Notes under the pieces: generated by a model
The model's database searches: none
Told to the model about the DNA's origin: nothing
The model's input: only the letters and a program-made list of their open reading frames with translations
Part shown: positions 29,043 to 37,236 of the stretch, piece by piece
Layout: every line of letters starts with the position of its first letter
Numbering within the stretch: the first letter of the stretch is position 1
Source of the DNA: Demequina sediminicola
GTDB taxonomy: Bacteria; Actinomycetota; Actinomycetes; Actinomycetales; Demequinaceae
DNA length: 64,000 nucleotides
Reading direction: 5' to 3'
Assembly (NCBI RefSeq): GCF_000975055.1
Contig: NZ_BBRB01000006.1
Location: 46,090-110,089 of the forward strand
Position numbers and translations under genes: made by a program

Positions 29043-29075
29043 GGGGCGTCGCGACAACACATGTCGGGGCGCCCC
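29043..29075 (+). terminator. Imperfect stem-loop after acnA
   Basis: GGGGCG (29043-29048) pairs with CGCCCC (29070-29075) and CGACA (29052-29056) with TGTCG (29062-29066). It lacks a T-run; terminator function is uncertain. Confidence 0.4.
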
Positions 29076-29138
29076 TTGCCGCATCCGTTGCGTTACGCCC
29101 CGTAAAGTGGGGGACTACATCAGTCACAGGAGGACCGA

Positions 29139-31007
29139 GTGCTCGAGCGTATTGATTCGCCTAAGGATCTCAACGACCTGAGCGTTGACGAACTTGCGGA
29201 ACTTGCCGGAGAGATTCGAGAGTTCCTTGTCGAGTCGGTATCCGCAACGGGCGGACACCTCGGACCTAACCTCGGAGTTGTCGAGTTAACGCTGGGCCTC
29301 CACCGCGTCTTCGATTCCCCGCGCGACACCCTCGTGTTCGACACAGGCCACCAGTCGTACGTACACAAACTTCTGACGGGCCGCAAAGACTTCTCGAACT
29401 TGCGCACCCGGGACGGCCTCGCGGGCTACCCGCAGCGCGGCGAGTCCGAACATGATGTCGTGGAGAACTCGCATGCATCGACGTCGCTGTCATGGGCCGC
29501 GGGCATCGCACAGGGGTACCGACTTCAGGGCGAACATGACAGGTCTGCTGTCGCTGTCATTGGTGACGGAGCCCTCACCGGGGGCATGGCGTGGGAGGCG
29601 TTGAACTCCATCTCAGCGTCGCAAGACCGTGTGGTGATCGTCGTGAACGACAACGGACGCTCCTACGCGCCCACCATTGGCGGTCTTGCCAGGCGCCTGG
29701 ACGGTATCCGTACGGACCCTCGCTACGAACAGTTTCTCGGGTGGGGCAAGCGCACTTTCAAGAACCGTGGTCCGGTGCGCGGATTCGCATACAAGACGGT
29801 GATGCACGGCAAGCGTGCAGTCAAGGGACTGATCGCTGAGCCAGGAATGTTTGATGATCTTGGAATCAAGTACGTCGGTCCCGTTGATGGGCACGATCTC
29901 CAACAGGTCGAGGACGCACTGACCCACGCTCGCGACTTCAAAGCTCCTGTCATCGTCCACGTCCTGACGGAAAAGGGCCGCGGCTATACACCTGCTGAGG
30001 AAGATGTCGCGGACCGATTCCATGCCGTTGGCAAGATTCATCCGGAGACTGGCCTACCCGTCCAAGCGAGCAGGTTTGGCTGGACCAAGGTCTTTGCAGA
30101 GGAGATGGTGAAGGCCGGGCGGGAGCGCGACGACCTGGTGGGTATTACGGCAGCCATGCTGGCGCCAGTGGGTCTTCAGCCGTTTGCTGATGAGTTCCCG
30201 GATCGTGTCATCGATGTCGGTATCGCAGAACAACACGCGGTGACGTCTGCAGCGGGGCTCGCCTTCACTGGGATACACCCGGTGTTCGCGGTGTATGCGA
30301 CGTTCCTCAACAGAGCATTCGACCAGGTCTTGCTTGATGCGGCGTTGCATCGCGCTGGTGTCACTTTCATGCTCGACCGTGCGGGCATTACCGGGGACGA
30401 CGGTCCTAGCCACAACGGCATGTGGGACATGGCACTCTTGCGTCACGTTCCAGGCCTGCAGATCGCTGCGCCTCGCGATGCCAGCACCATGCGTGCGGCC
30501 TTCCGTGAGGCCATTGCCGTGGAAGATGGGCCCACGGTAGTGCGTTACCCGAAGGGTCCTGTGGGCGACGACCTCCCTGCCGTGCGGAGCGTCGGGGCGA
30601 TGGACGTTCTCGCGGAACACGGAGATGTGGCGCGTGTGGCGGTGTTGGGCCTCGGCCCGATGGCGGCCACTGCGGTGGATGCCGCAGAGAAGATCGCCGC
30701 TGATGGGCTCGGCGTCATTGCGGCCACAGCAACGTGGGTGAACCCCACACCCGACGGTCTCACTGAACTTGTGGCCGATTGCGACTGGGTTGTGACCATC
30801 GAAGATGGGCTCACCGATGCAGGCCTGGGTCAACAGTGGGCCGATGCCGCCCGGACGTCAGGGGTGAAGGCGCAGTGGATTCATCGAGGGGTGCCGCGTG
30901 AGTTCCTTGCACATGCTTCACGTGCCCAGATTGTCGAGGCTTCAGGCCTTGACGCCACTGCAATCGCAGACGCAGCGCTTGGGGCAATCAACGAGGAAGC
31001 GGCTTAG
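29139..31007 (+). CDS. dxs: 1-deoxy-D-xylulose-5-phosphate synthase
   Basis: First enzyme of the non-mevalonate isoprenoid pathway, condensing pyruvate and glyceraldehyde 3-phosphate with thiamine diphosphate. 622 residues. ThDP motif GDGALTGGMAWEALN near residue 146, FDTGHQSYVHKLLTGR near 66, and DVGIAEQHAVTSAAGLAF near 355 with the catalytic Glu; transketolase C-domain ends the protein. GTG start five bases after AGGAGG. Its stop codon overlaps the convergent rnd-like stop by two bases. Confidence 0.97.
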   Translation: MLERIDSPKDLNDLSVDELAELAGEIREFLVESVSATGGHLGPNLGVVELTLGLHRVFDSPRDTLVFDTGHQSYVHKLLTGRKDFSNLRTRDGLAGYPQRGESEHDVVENSHASTSLSWAAGIAQGYRLQGEHDRSAVAVIGDGALTGGMAWEALNSISASQDRVVIVVNDNGRSYAPTIGGLARRLDGIRTDPRYEQFLGWGKRTFKNRGPVRGFAYKTVMHGKRAVKGLIAEPGMFDDLGIKYVGPVDGHDLQQVEDALTHARDFKAPVIVHVLTEKGRGYTPAEEDVADRFHAVGKIHPETGLPVQASRFGWTKVFAEEMVKAGRERDDLVGITAAMLAPVGLQPFADEFPDRVIDVGIAEQHAVTSAAGLAFTGIHPVFAVYATFLNRAFDQVLLDAALHRAGVTFMLDRAGITGDDGPSHNGMWDMALLRHVPGLQIAAPRDASTMRAAFREAIAVEDGPTVVRYPKGPVGDDLPAVRSVGAMDVLAEHGDVARVAVLGLGPMAATAVDAAEKIAADGLGVIAATATWVNPTPDGLTELVADCDWVVTIEDGLTDAGLGQQWADAARTSGVKAQWIHRGVPREFLAHASRAQIVEASGLDATAIADAALGAINEEAA

Positions 31008-32290
31008 GCGTTCTCTGCATTTCCCTCAGCCGCGGGCGTGGCGGAAGGATCGGTCTCCGCGTGAGCGTCGGCCTTTTCCGCGTCACGGAATGCTTCCGCG
31101 AGCTCTGGCGCGGTGAGATTGATCTGCCATGTCCGGGCGGAACGGCTCGCAAGCAGGTCGCGGATCTCTGCCTCGCCTCCGCCGCGGTACTCCCAGCAGC
31201 ATCGGCGCATCGCGTCCGGTTGAAGGATGTTCTCGGCGGGGATGTCATGACGTTCCACGAGTGCAGCCATGCGTTCCTTGGCAAGGGTGAGACGCGCGTG
31301 CGCTTCTGGTCGCTTGTCTTTCCACATGCGGGGCTGAGGAGGCCCGTCACCGCGCGGTCCTCGTTTGGATGGCAACTTCCGTTCGGGCTGAGCCAGCGAG
31401 CGTTCAATCACGGGGTACCACCGCGGTGCAGCCTTCTTAGTGCCTCGTGAACGCCACTCAGGGATCGCCATGAGCGCATCGAGCGATGTCGGCTTTGCTT
31501 TGGCTGCGGCAACGATGGCTGCATCGCGCAGAACCCGCCCAGGGGAGATATCGCGTCGCTGAGCTTCCTTGTCCCGTGCTTCCCAAAGATCGCGGACGAT
31601 CCCTAGTCCCCGCTCGTCACGAATGTGATGCGAACCTGAGGTGCGGCGCCAGGGATCAACACGTGGCGCGGCAGGTGGCGCGGTGCGGACCGCTTCGAAC
31701 TCTTCAAGCGCCCACTCAAGCTTGCCGGCTTCCTCAAGGTGGCCTCGGATCGCGTCGTGGAGCTCGATGAGAATCTCAACGTCGAGCGCGGCGTAGACCA
31801 GCCAGTCGTGGGGGAGTGGTCGAGTCGACCAGTCCTGTGCTGAGTGTTCCTTGGCGAGCGCGAGCCCTAACTCACGCTCGACAACGGCAGCGAGTCCAAC
31901 CTTGGGCCATCCCAGGAGTCGTGCCGCAAGTTCGGTATCGAAGACTGCGGGTGGCGTCAGACCCAAGTCGTACATTCCGGGGAGGTCCTGGCTTGCGGCA
32001 TGGAAGATCCACGTCGCGTCACCGAAGGCGTCATTGAGCATCGAGAGATCCGGCAGGGCGTCCGTATCGACCAGGGCGATACCTGCGCCTTCACGTTTGA
32101 ACTGAGCGAGGTAGGTGGCTTGCCCGTAGCGGAACCCGGAGGCCCGTTCAGCATCTGCGGCAATCGGCCCCGTGCCTCGTGCAAACGCGGCTGCCATTTC
32201 TTCGAGCGCCTCAACGGTCTCGATGACAGGCGGGACTCCCTCTGCGGGTGTCGTGAGAGCGACGACGGTCTGGTCAACCTCGTCGCTCAT
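31004..32290 (-). CDS. Ribonuclease D-like 3'-5' exonuclease with HRDC domain
   Basis: 428 residues. The DEDD exonuclease domain begins near PIAADAERASGFRYGQATYL (first acidic pair; the usual D-x-E reads DAE), with FHAASQDLPGMYDLG near 107 and the last motif YAALDVEILIELH near 168. HRDC domain from RDKEAQRRDISPGRVLRDAA. ATG 32290 follows GGGAG and overlaps the DUF3000 stop by four bases, so the two genes are coupled. Probably trims structured RNAs. Confidence 0.9.
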   Translation of the reverse strand: MSDEVDQTVVALTTPAEGVPPVIETVEALEEMAAAFARGTGPIAADAERASGFRYGQATYLAQFKREGAGIALVDTDALPDLSMLNDAFGDATWIFHAASQDLPGMYDLGLTPPAVFDTELAARLLGWPKVGLAAVVERELGLALAKEHSAQDWSTRPLPHDWLVYAALDVEILIELHDAIRGHLEEAGKLEWALEEFEAVRTAPPAAPRVDPWRRTSGSHHIRDERGLGIVRDLWEARDKEAQRRDISPGRVLRDAAIVAAAKAKPTSLDALMAIPEWRSRGTKKAAPRWYPVIERSLAQPERKLPSKRGPRGDGPPQPRMWKDKRPEAHARLTLAKERMAALVERHDIPAENILQPDAMRRCCWEYRGGGEAEIRDLLASRSARTWQINLTAPELAEAFRDAEKADAHAETDPSATPAAEGNAENA

Positions 32291-32853
32291 GGGCGGCTCC
32301 CTGGCAGCATTGTTACTCCTTCTGGTAGCGGCGGGACACCTGCGCACGCCGCCATCAACTCTGTCCATGCTTGGACATGAGGTTCCATATCGGTGTCGAG
32401 TGGCGTCCAGGACACGCGGAGTTCCACGACGACGTCTTGTGGACGCTCTGCCAGTTCTCCGTATGACCGATTCAGAACCTTGCTGACAGTACCGCCTAAA
32501 GCGCGGTACGCAACTCCGGTCAGAGACTCCTCAAGCCATGACCAGGCGACATCGGACCAGATGTCGTCGCCGCCAACTTCAGCAGAGACGCGCGCCTTGA
32601 CGAGCGCAACGATGCGGAACTCGCCCTCCCAGGCATCGTGCCCCGAGGGATCATGCAGCAGGACAAAACGGCCCGAGCCTTCGGCATCGGAGGCCGTGAC
32701 TTCACCGCTGATCGCGACGGCGTAGGGCGCAATTCGGGCCGGTGCTTGAGCCTCTGCGAGAGCAACATCTTGCCTGGTGCGGGCGGTGGAGAGGGAAGCG
32801 AGGGCATCACTAAATGCAGGTGGTGCCCCATCGAAGTCCCTGGCCATAATCAT
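32287..32853 (-). CDS. DUF3000 family protein
   Basis: About 188 residues. PPAFSDALASL, APYAVAISGEV, GRFVLLHDPSGHDAWEG and DVVVELRVSWTPLDTDMEPH are typical of DUF3000, an actinobacterial family of unknown function regularly placed beside the ribonuclease D gene. ATG 32853 and 32847 are both possible; GAGG lies upstream of the first. No membrane segments. Confidence 0.85.
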   Translation of the reverse strand: MIMARDFDGAPPAFSDALASLSTARTRQDVALAEAQAPARIAPYAVAISGEVTASDAEGSGRFVLLHDPSGHDAWEGEFRIVALVKARVSAEVGGDDIWSDVAWSWLEESLTGVAYRALGGTVSKVLNRSYGELAERPQDVVVELRVSWTPLDTDMEPHVQAWTELMAACAGVPPLPEGVTMLPGSRP

Positions 32854-32957
32854 GAGGGTATGCCTCGCGGTCAGGAACAGCCGGTACGCCACGCGGCGTA
32901 GGCCTACTAGGGTAGGGGGGCGAAAGCTATCCCCGACTCCCATGCGAAGGACTTACC

Positions 32958-34394
32958 ATGGCGCTTGCCCAGATTGGTGTCACAGGACTGGCGGTGATGG
33001 GCCGAAACCTCGCCCGTAACTTTGCCCGCAACGGATTCACTGTTGCCGTCCACAACCGCTCGCCGCAGAAGATGCACTCCCTGATTGAGGACCACGGTTC
33101 TGAAGGAGAGTTCGTTGGTTGCGAGAGCCTCCAGGACTTCGTGGATGCGCTGGCTACTCCGCGCACCATCGTGGTCATGGTTCAGGCCGGTGGTCCCACC
33201 GATGCCGTGATTGACGCTCTGGTGCCGTTGCTCGACAAGGGCGACATCATCGTGGATGCGGGTAACGCCCACTTCCCCGATACCCGCCGCCGTGAAGCTG
33301 CGCTTCGCGAGCAGGGAATCCACTTCGTCGGCGCAGGTGTGTCCGGTGGTGAAGAGGGTGCGTTGCTCGGCCCCTCCATCATGCCGGGTGGTCCCGCTGA
33401 GTCGTACGAGACTCTGGGACCGATCCTGGAAAAGATTGCCGCGAAGGCTGAAGACGGCACACCGTGCTGCTCGCACGTGGGCCCTGATGGCGCTGGTCAC
33501 TTCGTCAAGATGGTGCACAACGGTATCGAGTACGCCGACATGCAGCTCATTGGCGAGGCATATGACCTGCTGCGTTCAGGGTTGAACCTGACACCGGCTG
33601 AAATCGGTGAGATCTTCGCCGAGTGGAACACGGGCGACTTGGACTCGTTCCTGATCGACGTGACTGCAGAGGTGCTGAAGCAGACCGATGAGAAGACCGG
33701 CAAGCCCTTGGTCGATGTGATCGTCGATGAGGCTGGTCAAAAGGGCACCGGTCGCTGGACTGTTCAGTCTGCCCTCGACCTCGGTGCGCCGGTGACTGGC
33801 ATCGCCGAGGCAACCTTCGCTCGCGCCATCTCTTCCCAGCGCGCCCAGCGCGCTGCTGCACGTGAGGTGCTGGCAAGCAACGCTTCGGAGTTCCACATCA
33901 AGGACCGCGCCGGCTTCATCGAGGACGTGCGCCTCGCGCTGTACGCATCCAAGGTTGTGGCCTACGCGCAGGGATTCGATCAGATTCAGGCGGCGTCGGA
34001 AGAATACGGTTGGGACATCAACCGCGGCGACATGGCCAAGCTGTGGCGTGAGGGCTGCATCATTCGTGCACGCTTCCTGGACCGCATCACGGAGGCATAC
34101 GAGCGGGACGCAAGTCTGGCTTCGCTGCTTGTCGACCCGTACTTTGCAGACGCGGTAGGTGGCGGCCTCTCAGCGTGGCGCCGCGTGGTGTCGCAAGCCG
34201 CTCTGACTGGTGTGCCTGCTCCGGCATTCAGCTCGTCGCTGTCGTACTACGACGCATTGCGAGCAGAGCGCCTTCCGGCTGCTGTCATTCAGGGCCAACG
34301 TGACTTCTTCGGTGCGCACACGTACAAGCGTGTCGACGCTGAGGGCACGTTCCACACGCTGTGGTCAGGAGACCGTTCAGAGGTCGAGGCGTAA
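32958..34394 (+). CDS. gnd: 6-phosphogluconate dehydrogenase, decarboxylating
   Basis: Oxidative pentose-phosphate enzyme making ribulose 5-phosphate, CO2 and NADPH. 478 residues. Dinucleotide loop IGVTGLAVMGRNLARNFARNG with NRSP after strand 2 (NADP preference), GAGVSGGEEGALLGPSIMPGG near 127, KMVHNGIEYADMQLI near 183 with catalytic Lys, and the C-terminal RDFFGAHTYKR. GAAGGA precedes the ATG. Confidence 0.97.
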   Translation: MALAQIGVTGLAVMGRNLARNFARNGFTVAVHNRSPQKMHSLIEDHGSEGEFVGCESLQDFVDALATPRTIVVMVQAGGPTDAVIDALVPLLDKGDIIVDAGNAHFPDTRRREAALREQGIHFVGAGVSGGEEGALLGPSIMPGGPAESYETLGPILEKIAAKAEDGTPCCSHVGPDGAGHFVKMVHNGIEYADMQLIGEAYDLLRSGLNLTPAEIGEIFAEWNTGDLDSFLIDVTAEVLKQTDEKTGKPLVDVIVDEAGQKGTGRWTVQSALDLGAPVTGIAEATFARAISSQRAQRAAAREVLASNASEFHIKDRAGFIEDVRLALYASKVVAYAQGFDQIQAASEEYGWDINRGDMAKLWREGCIIRARFLDRITEAYERDASLASLLVDPYFADAVGGGLSAWRRVVSQAALTGVPAPAFSSSLSYYDALRAERLPAAVIQGQRDFFGAHTYKRVDAEGTFHTLWSGDRSEVEA

Positions 34395-34410
34395 CACCAC
34401 TTTTTAGAGC

Positions 34411-34447
34411 CGATGCTCCGGTCGCCCTGGTGGTGACCGGAGCATCG
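34411..34447 (+). terminator. Stem-loop terminator of gnd
   Basis: Perfect 13-bp stem CGATGCTCCGGTC / GACCGGAGCATCG (34411-34423 with 34435-34447), 11-base loop, followed by TGCGTTTGG. A T-run is weak on the plus side; a TTTTT run lies before the stem. Confidence 0.7.
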
Positions 34448-34485
34448 TGCGTTTGGGGAGCGTGGAAGTCACTAGGGTGGTTGCC

Positions 34486-35475
34486 ATGACCGCCCGCATT
34501 GTCGGACGGAGGCCTCATGTCGAGCCCGACGCTCTGATCGCCGCCCTCGTCCCGCCACCCCACTTCGCTTCCGCATCTTTTGAGTCCTACCGGCCGGATC
34601 CGGACTTCCCAAGTCAGGCACAGGCCGTAGAGGCCGTGTCGACCTTCGCGGCAGGTGTCACCCGAACGGGCTTGGCTCGCTTTCGCAAGTCAAGTGCCGG
34701 TCGCGGCATTTACCTCGATGGCGGGTTCGGGGTGGGGAAGACTCACCTGCTTGCCGCATTGGCCCACCATGTGGGTGCGAAGGCCGCTTTTGGGACGTTT
34801 GTTGAGTACACGCAGCTTGTGGGGGCGCTGGGGTTCCAGGGGACACGAAGCGCGCTCCAAGAGTTCGCCGTCGTCTGCATCGACGAGTTTGAGCTTGACG
34901 ATCCTGGCGACACTGTCATGATGGCACGCCTGATGAGGGAACTTGCCGATGCCGGCGTGGCCCTGGTTGCCACCTCCAATACTTTGCCGGGGTCGCTTGG
35001 TGAAGGACGTTTTGCTGCGGGGGACTTCCAACGCGAGATCCAGGCCGTCGCGAGCGTTTTCGACGTTATTACCATTGACGGCCCGGACTACCGTGGTCGT
35101 GGCAATGACCCATTCCCGGAGCCAGCGCGCGTCGAGGACGTCATTGCCGCAGGCGAGGTTGATGGCGGTGTGTGCGAGGACTGGTCAGCGCTCATGGAGG
35201 ATTTGACTCATGTGCACCCGAGCCGCTTTGGGGCCTATGTCGACGGGGTTGCTGTCCTTGGCCTTCGCGCCGTGAAGCCGCTGTCGGACCAAGCGCAGGC
35301 GTTGCGACTCGTGAGCCTTGTGGACCGTCTCTACGATCGTGACGTCCGGATTGTGGCCTCCGGGCATTCGTTGAGCACGGTGTTCTCCAAGGAGATGCTG
35401 CGGGGCGGCTATCGCAAGAAGTATGCGAGAGCCTTGTCACGGCTTCACTCGATGGTGACGGGGGAGCCGAGCTAA
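34486..35475 (+). CDS. zapE: Cell division protein ZapE / AFG1-like P-loop ATPase
   Basis: 329 residues. Walker A GGFGVGKTHLLAAL near residue 84, Walker B FAVVCIDEFELDDPGDT near 127, and a sensor-like VALVATSNTLPGSLGEGRF near 163. This arrangement defines the AFG1/ZapE family, which in E. coli affects the Z ring. ATG 34486 is chosen because an earlier in-frame ATG at 34447 lies inside the gnd terminator. Confidence 0.92.
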   Translation: MTARIVGRRPHVEPDALIAALVPPPHFASASFESYRPDPDFPSQAQAVEAVSTFAAGVTRTGLARFRKSSAGRGIYLDGGFGVGKTHLLAALAHHVGAKAAFGTFVEYTQLVGALGFQGTRSALQEFAVVCIDEFELDDPGDTVMMARLMRELADAGVALVATSNTLPGSLGEGRFAAGDFQREIQAVASVFDVITIDGPDYRGRGNDPFPEPARVEDVIAAGEVDGGVCEDWSALMEDLTHVHPSRFGAYVDGVAVLGLRAVKPLSDQAQALRLVSLVDRLYDRDVRIVASGHSLSTVFSKEMLRGGYRKKYARALSRLHSMVTGEPS

Positions 35476-35496
35476 CGCGAGCCCGCCAAGGTGCGC

Positions 35497-37236
35497 TTAG
35501 TGGCGTACCAGCGCCACGGCATCGGCCTGGAGCACTACTTCGCCGTCGGACACGTCAACTGCGCCGTAAGTTGCTACGACCTTCCCGTCGTCACTCACTG
35601 CTGCGCTGGAGTCAGTGAGATTGGCGTGCACCGTCACCGGCCCGTGAAGAGTCAACACCCGGGGGGAAGTCTCCTCCGCACCGGCGGGGTGTGACGTCCA
35701 TTCATCGCGGTCACTGACAAGGCGCCGTAGCGCCATCAGATCGGCTACCCAGGTGCGCAGTGAGTCGTGAGGTTCCCCTTCAGAGCCGATGCCGGACCCA
35801 AGTTTGGAGCGCAAAAAGGTGGTGCGATCTTGAGGGTCCGGGACCTGTACTGATCTCCCGTACAAGTCATCCCAGCCGTGGCCTGCAAATTCACTCATAC
35901 GCCCTTCCGAGACAGCGGTGGCAAGCGGCTCGGAATGGTCGGTGAAGAACATGAAAGGACGGCGTTCTCCGTACTCCTCGCCCATAAACAGCATGGGGGT
36001 GAAGGGGGACAGCAGTATCGCCGCCAGCGATGTGGCTTGAGCGCCTGGACTGAGGCGGGTCGACGGGCGGTCTCCGATGGCGCGGTTGCCCACTTGGTCG
36101 TGGTTAGAAGCACACACGACGAACCGACGCCGGTCCATGTCGTGCGGTACCGGCGCACCCCAGTTTTTTCCACGGAACGGCGAGTACGTGCCGTTGTGCC
36201 AGAACACTTCGCGGTACACCTTGTCGAGAGCCTCGATGGAACCGAAGTCTACGTAGTACCCATGGCGTTCGCCGGTGAGATACGCGTGCAAGGCGTGGTG
36301 CACATCGTCATTCCACTGCGCTGTCATGCCCAGCCCGCCTTCAGCGGTCGGGGTGACCATGCGCGCATCGTTGAGATCAGACTCTGCCACGAGGCCCAGT
36401 GGTCTGCCCAAGCGCTCGCTCAATGCTGCGGTGTCGTCAGACATCTCAGCCAGGATGTGCGTGGCGGATTCGTCCTGCAGTTCGTGGACGGCGTCGAGCC
36501 GCAGGCAGTCGATGTGAAAGTCCTCAAACCAACGCCGCGCGTTGTCGCGGATGAACTGGCGCATCCCGTGAGCGTCGGCCTGATCGAGATTGACGGCCCA
36601 CCCCCACGGGGTATGGTGCGCGTCAGTGAAGTATGGGCCAAACTTCGACAGATAGTTGCCGTCGGGACCCAAGTGGTTGTAGACCACATCAAGACATACA
36701 CCCAGTCCTGCCCGGTGCGCGGCGTCAACGAAGCGTTGGAGTGCAGCAGGGCCGCCGTACGCTTCATGCACTGCATAGAGCGCTACGCCGTCGTAGCCCC
36801 AGCCGTGGCGCCCCGGGAATGCCGCTACAGGCATGAGGGAGACGATGTCCACGCCACTGGCCTTGAGGTCCTTCAGTTGGACGATCGCGCTGTCGAGCGT
36901 GCCCTGAGGGGTGAAGACCCCCACATGCATTTCGTAGAACACCGCACCGAGCGGGTCCACGCCTGTCCAGTCCTGGTCGCGCCACTGGTGTATCGCGGTG
37001 TCGAACGCTCGTGACGGTCCGTGCACGCCATGGGGCTGCCACGCGGAGCGTGGGTCGGGCCATGGGCCGTCGCCGTCAACCTCGTATGCGTAGTCGGTAC
37101 AGTGTGTGAGCTGAGGTCCGTTCCACCAGCCCTCGTCGTCGAGTGTGAACTCGACGCGCTCCTGTTGTTCCGCGTCAGGTGAGCCCACAACGGCCACCAC
37201 TGACTGCGCGTGGGGTGCCCACACCCGCGTCGTCAT
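35497..37236 (-). CDS. treZ: Malto-oligosyltrehalose trehalohydrolase
   Basis: Releases trehalose from maltooligosyltrehalose; GH13 family, 579 residues. N-terminal carbohydrate-binding segment, then the barrel with CLDVVYNHLGPDGNYL near residue 185, nucleophile DCLRLDAVHEL near 245, acid/base Glu in LGLVAESDLNDARM near 285 and VVCASNHDQVGNRAIGD near 372. The start overlaps the treY stop (ATGA), so the pair is translationally coupled. No treX is seen nearby. Confidence 0.95.
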   Translation of the reverse strand: MTTRVWAPHAQSVVAVVGSPDAEQQERVEFTLDDEGWWNGPQLTHCTDYAYEVDGDGPWPDPRSAWQPHGVHGPSRAFDTAIHQWRDQDWTGVDPLGAVFYEMHVGVFTPQGTLDSAIVQLKDLKASGVDIVSLMPVAAFPGRHGWGYDGVALYAVHEAYGGPAALQRFVDAAHRAGLGVCLDVVYNHLGPDGNYLSKFGPYFTDAHHTPWGWAVNLDQADAHGMRQFIRDNARRWFEDFHIDCLRLDAVHELQDESATHILAEMSDDTAALSERLGRPLGLVAESDLNDARMVTPTAEGGLGMTAQWNDDVHHALHAYLTGERHGYYVDFGSIEALDKVYREVFWHNGTYSPFRGKNWGAPVPHDMDRRRFVVCASNHDQVGNRAIGDRPSTRLSPGAQATSLAAILLSPFTPMLFMGEEYGERRPFMFFTDHSEPLATAVSEGRMSEFAGHGWDDLYGRSVQVPDPQDRTTFLRSKLGSGIGSEGEPHDSLRTWVADLMALRRLVSDRDEWTSHPAGAEETSPRVLTLHGPVTVHANLTDSSAAVSDDGKVVATYGAVDVSDGEVVLQADAVALVRH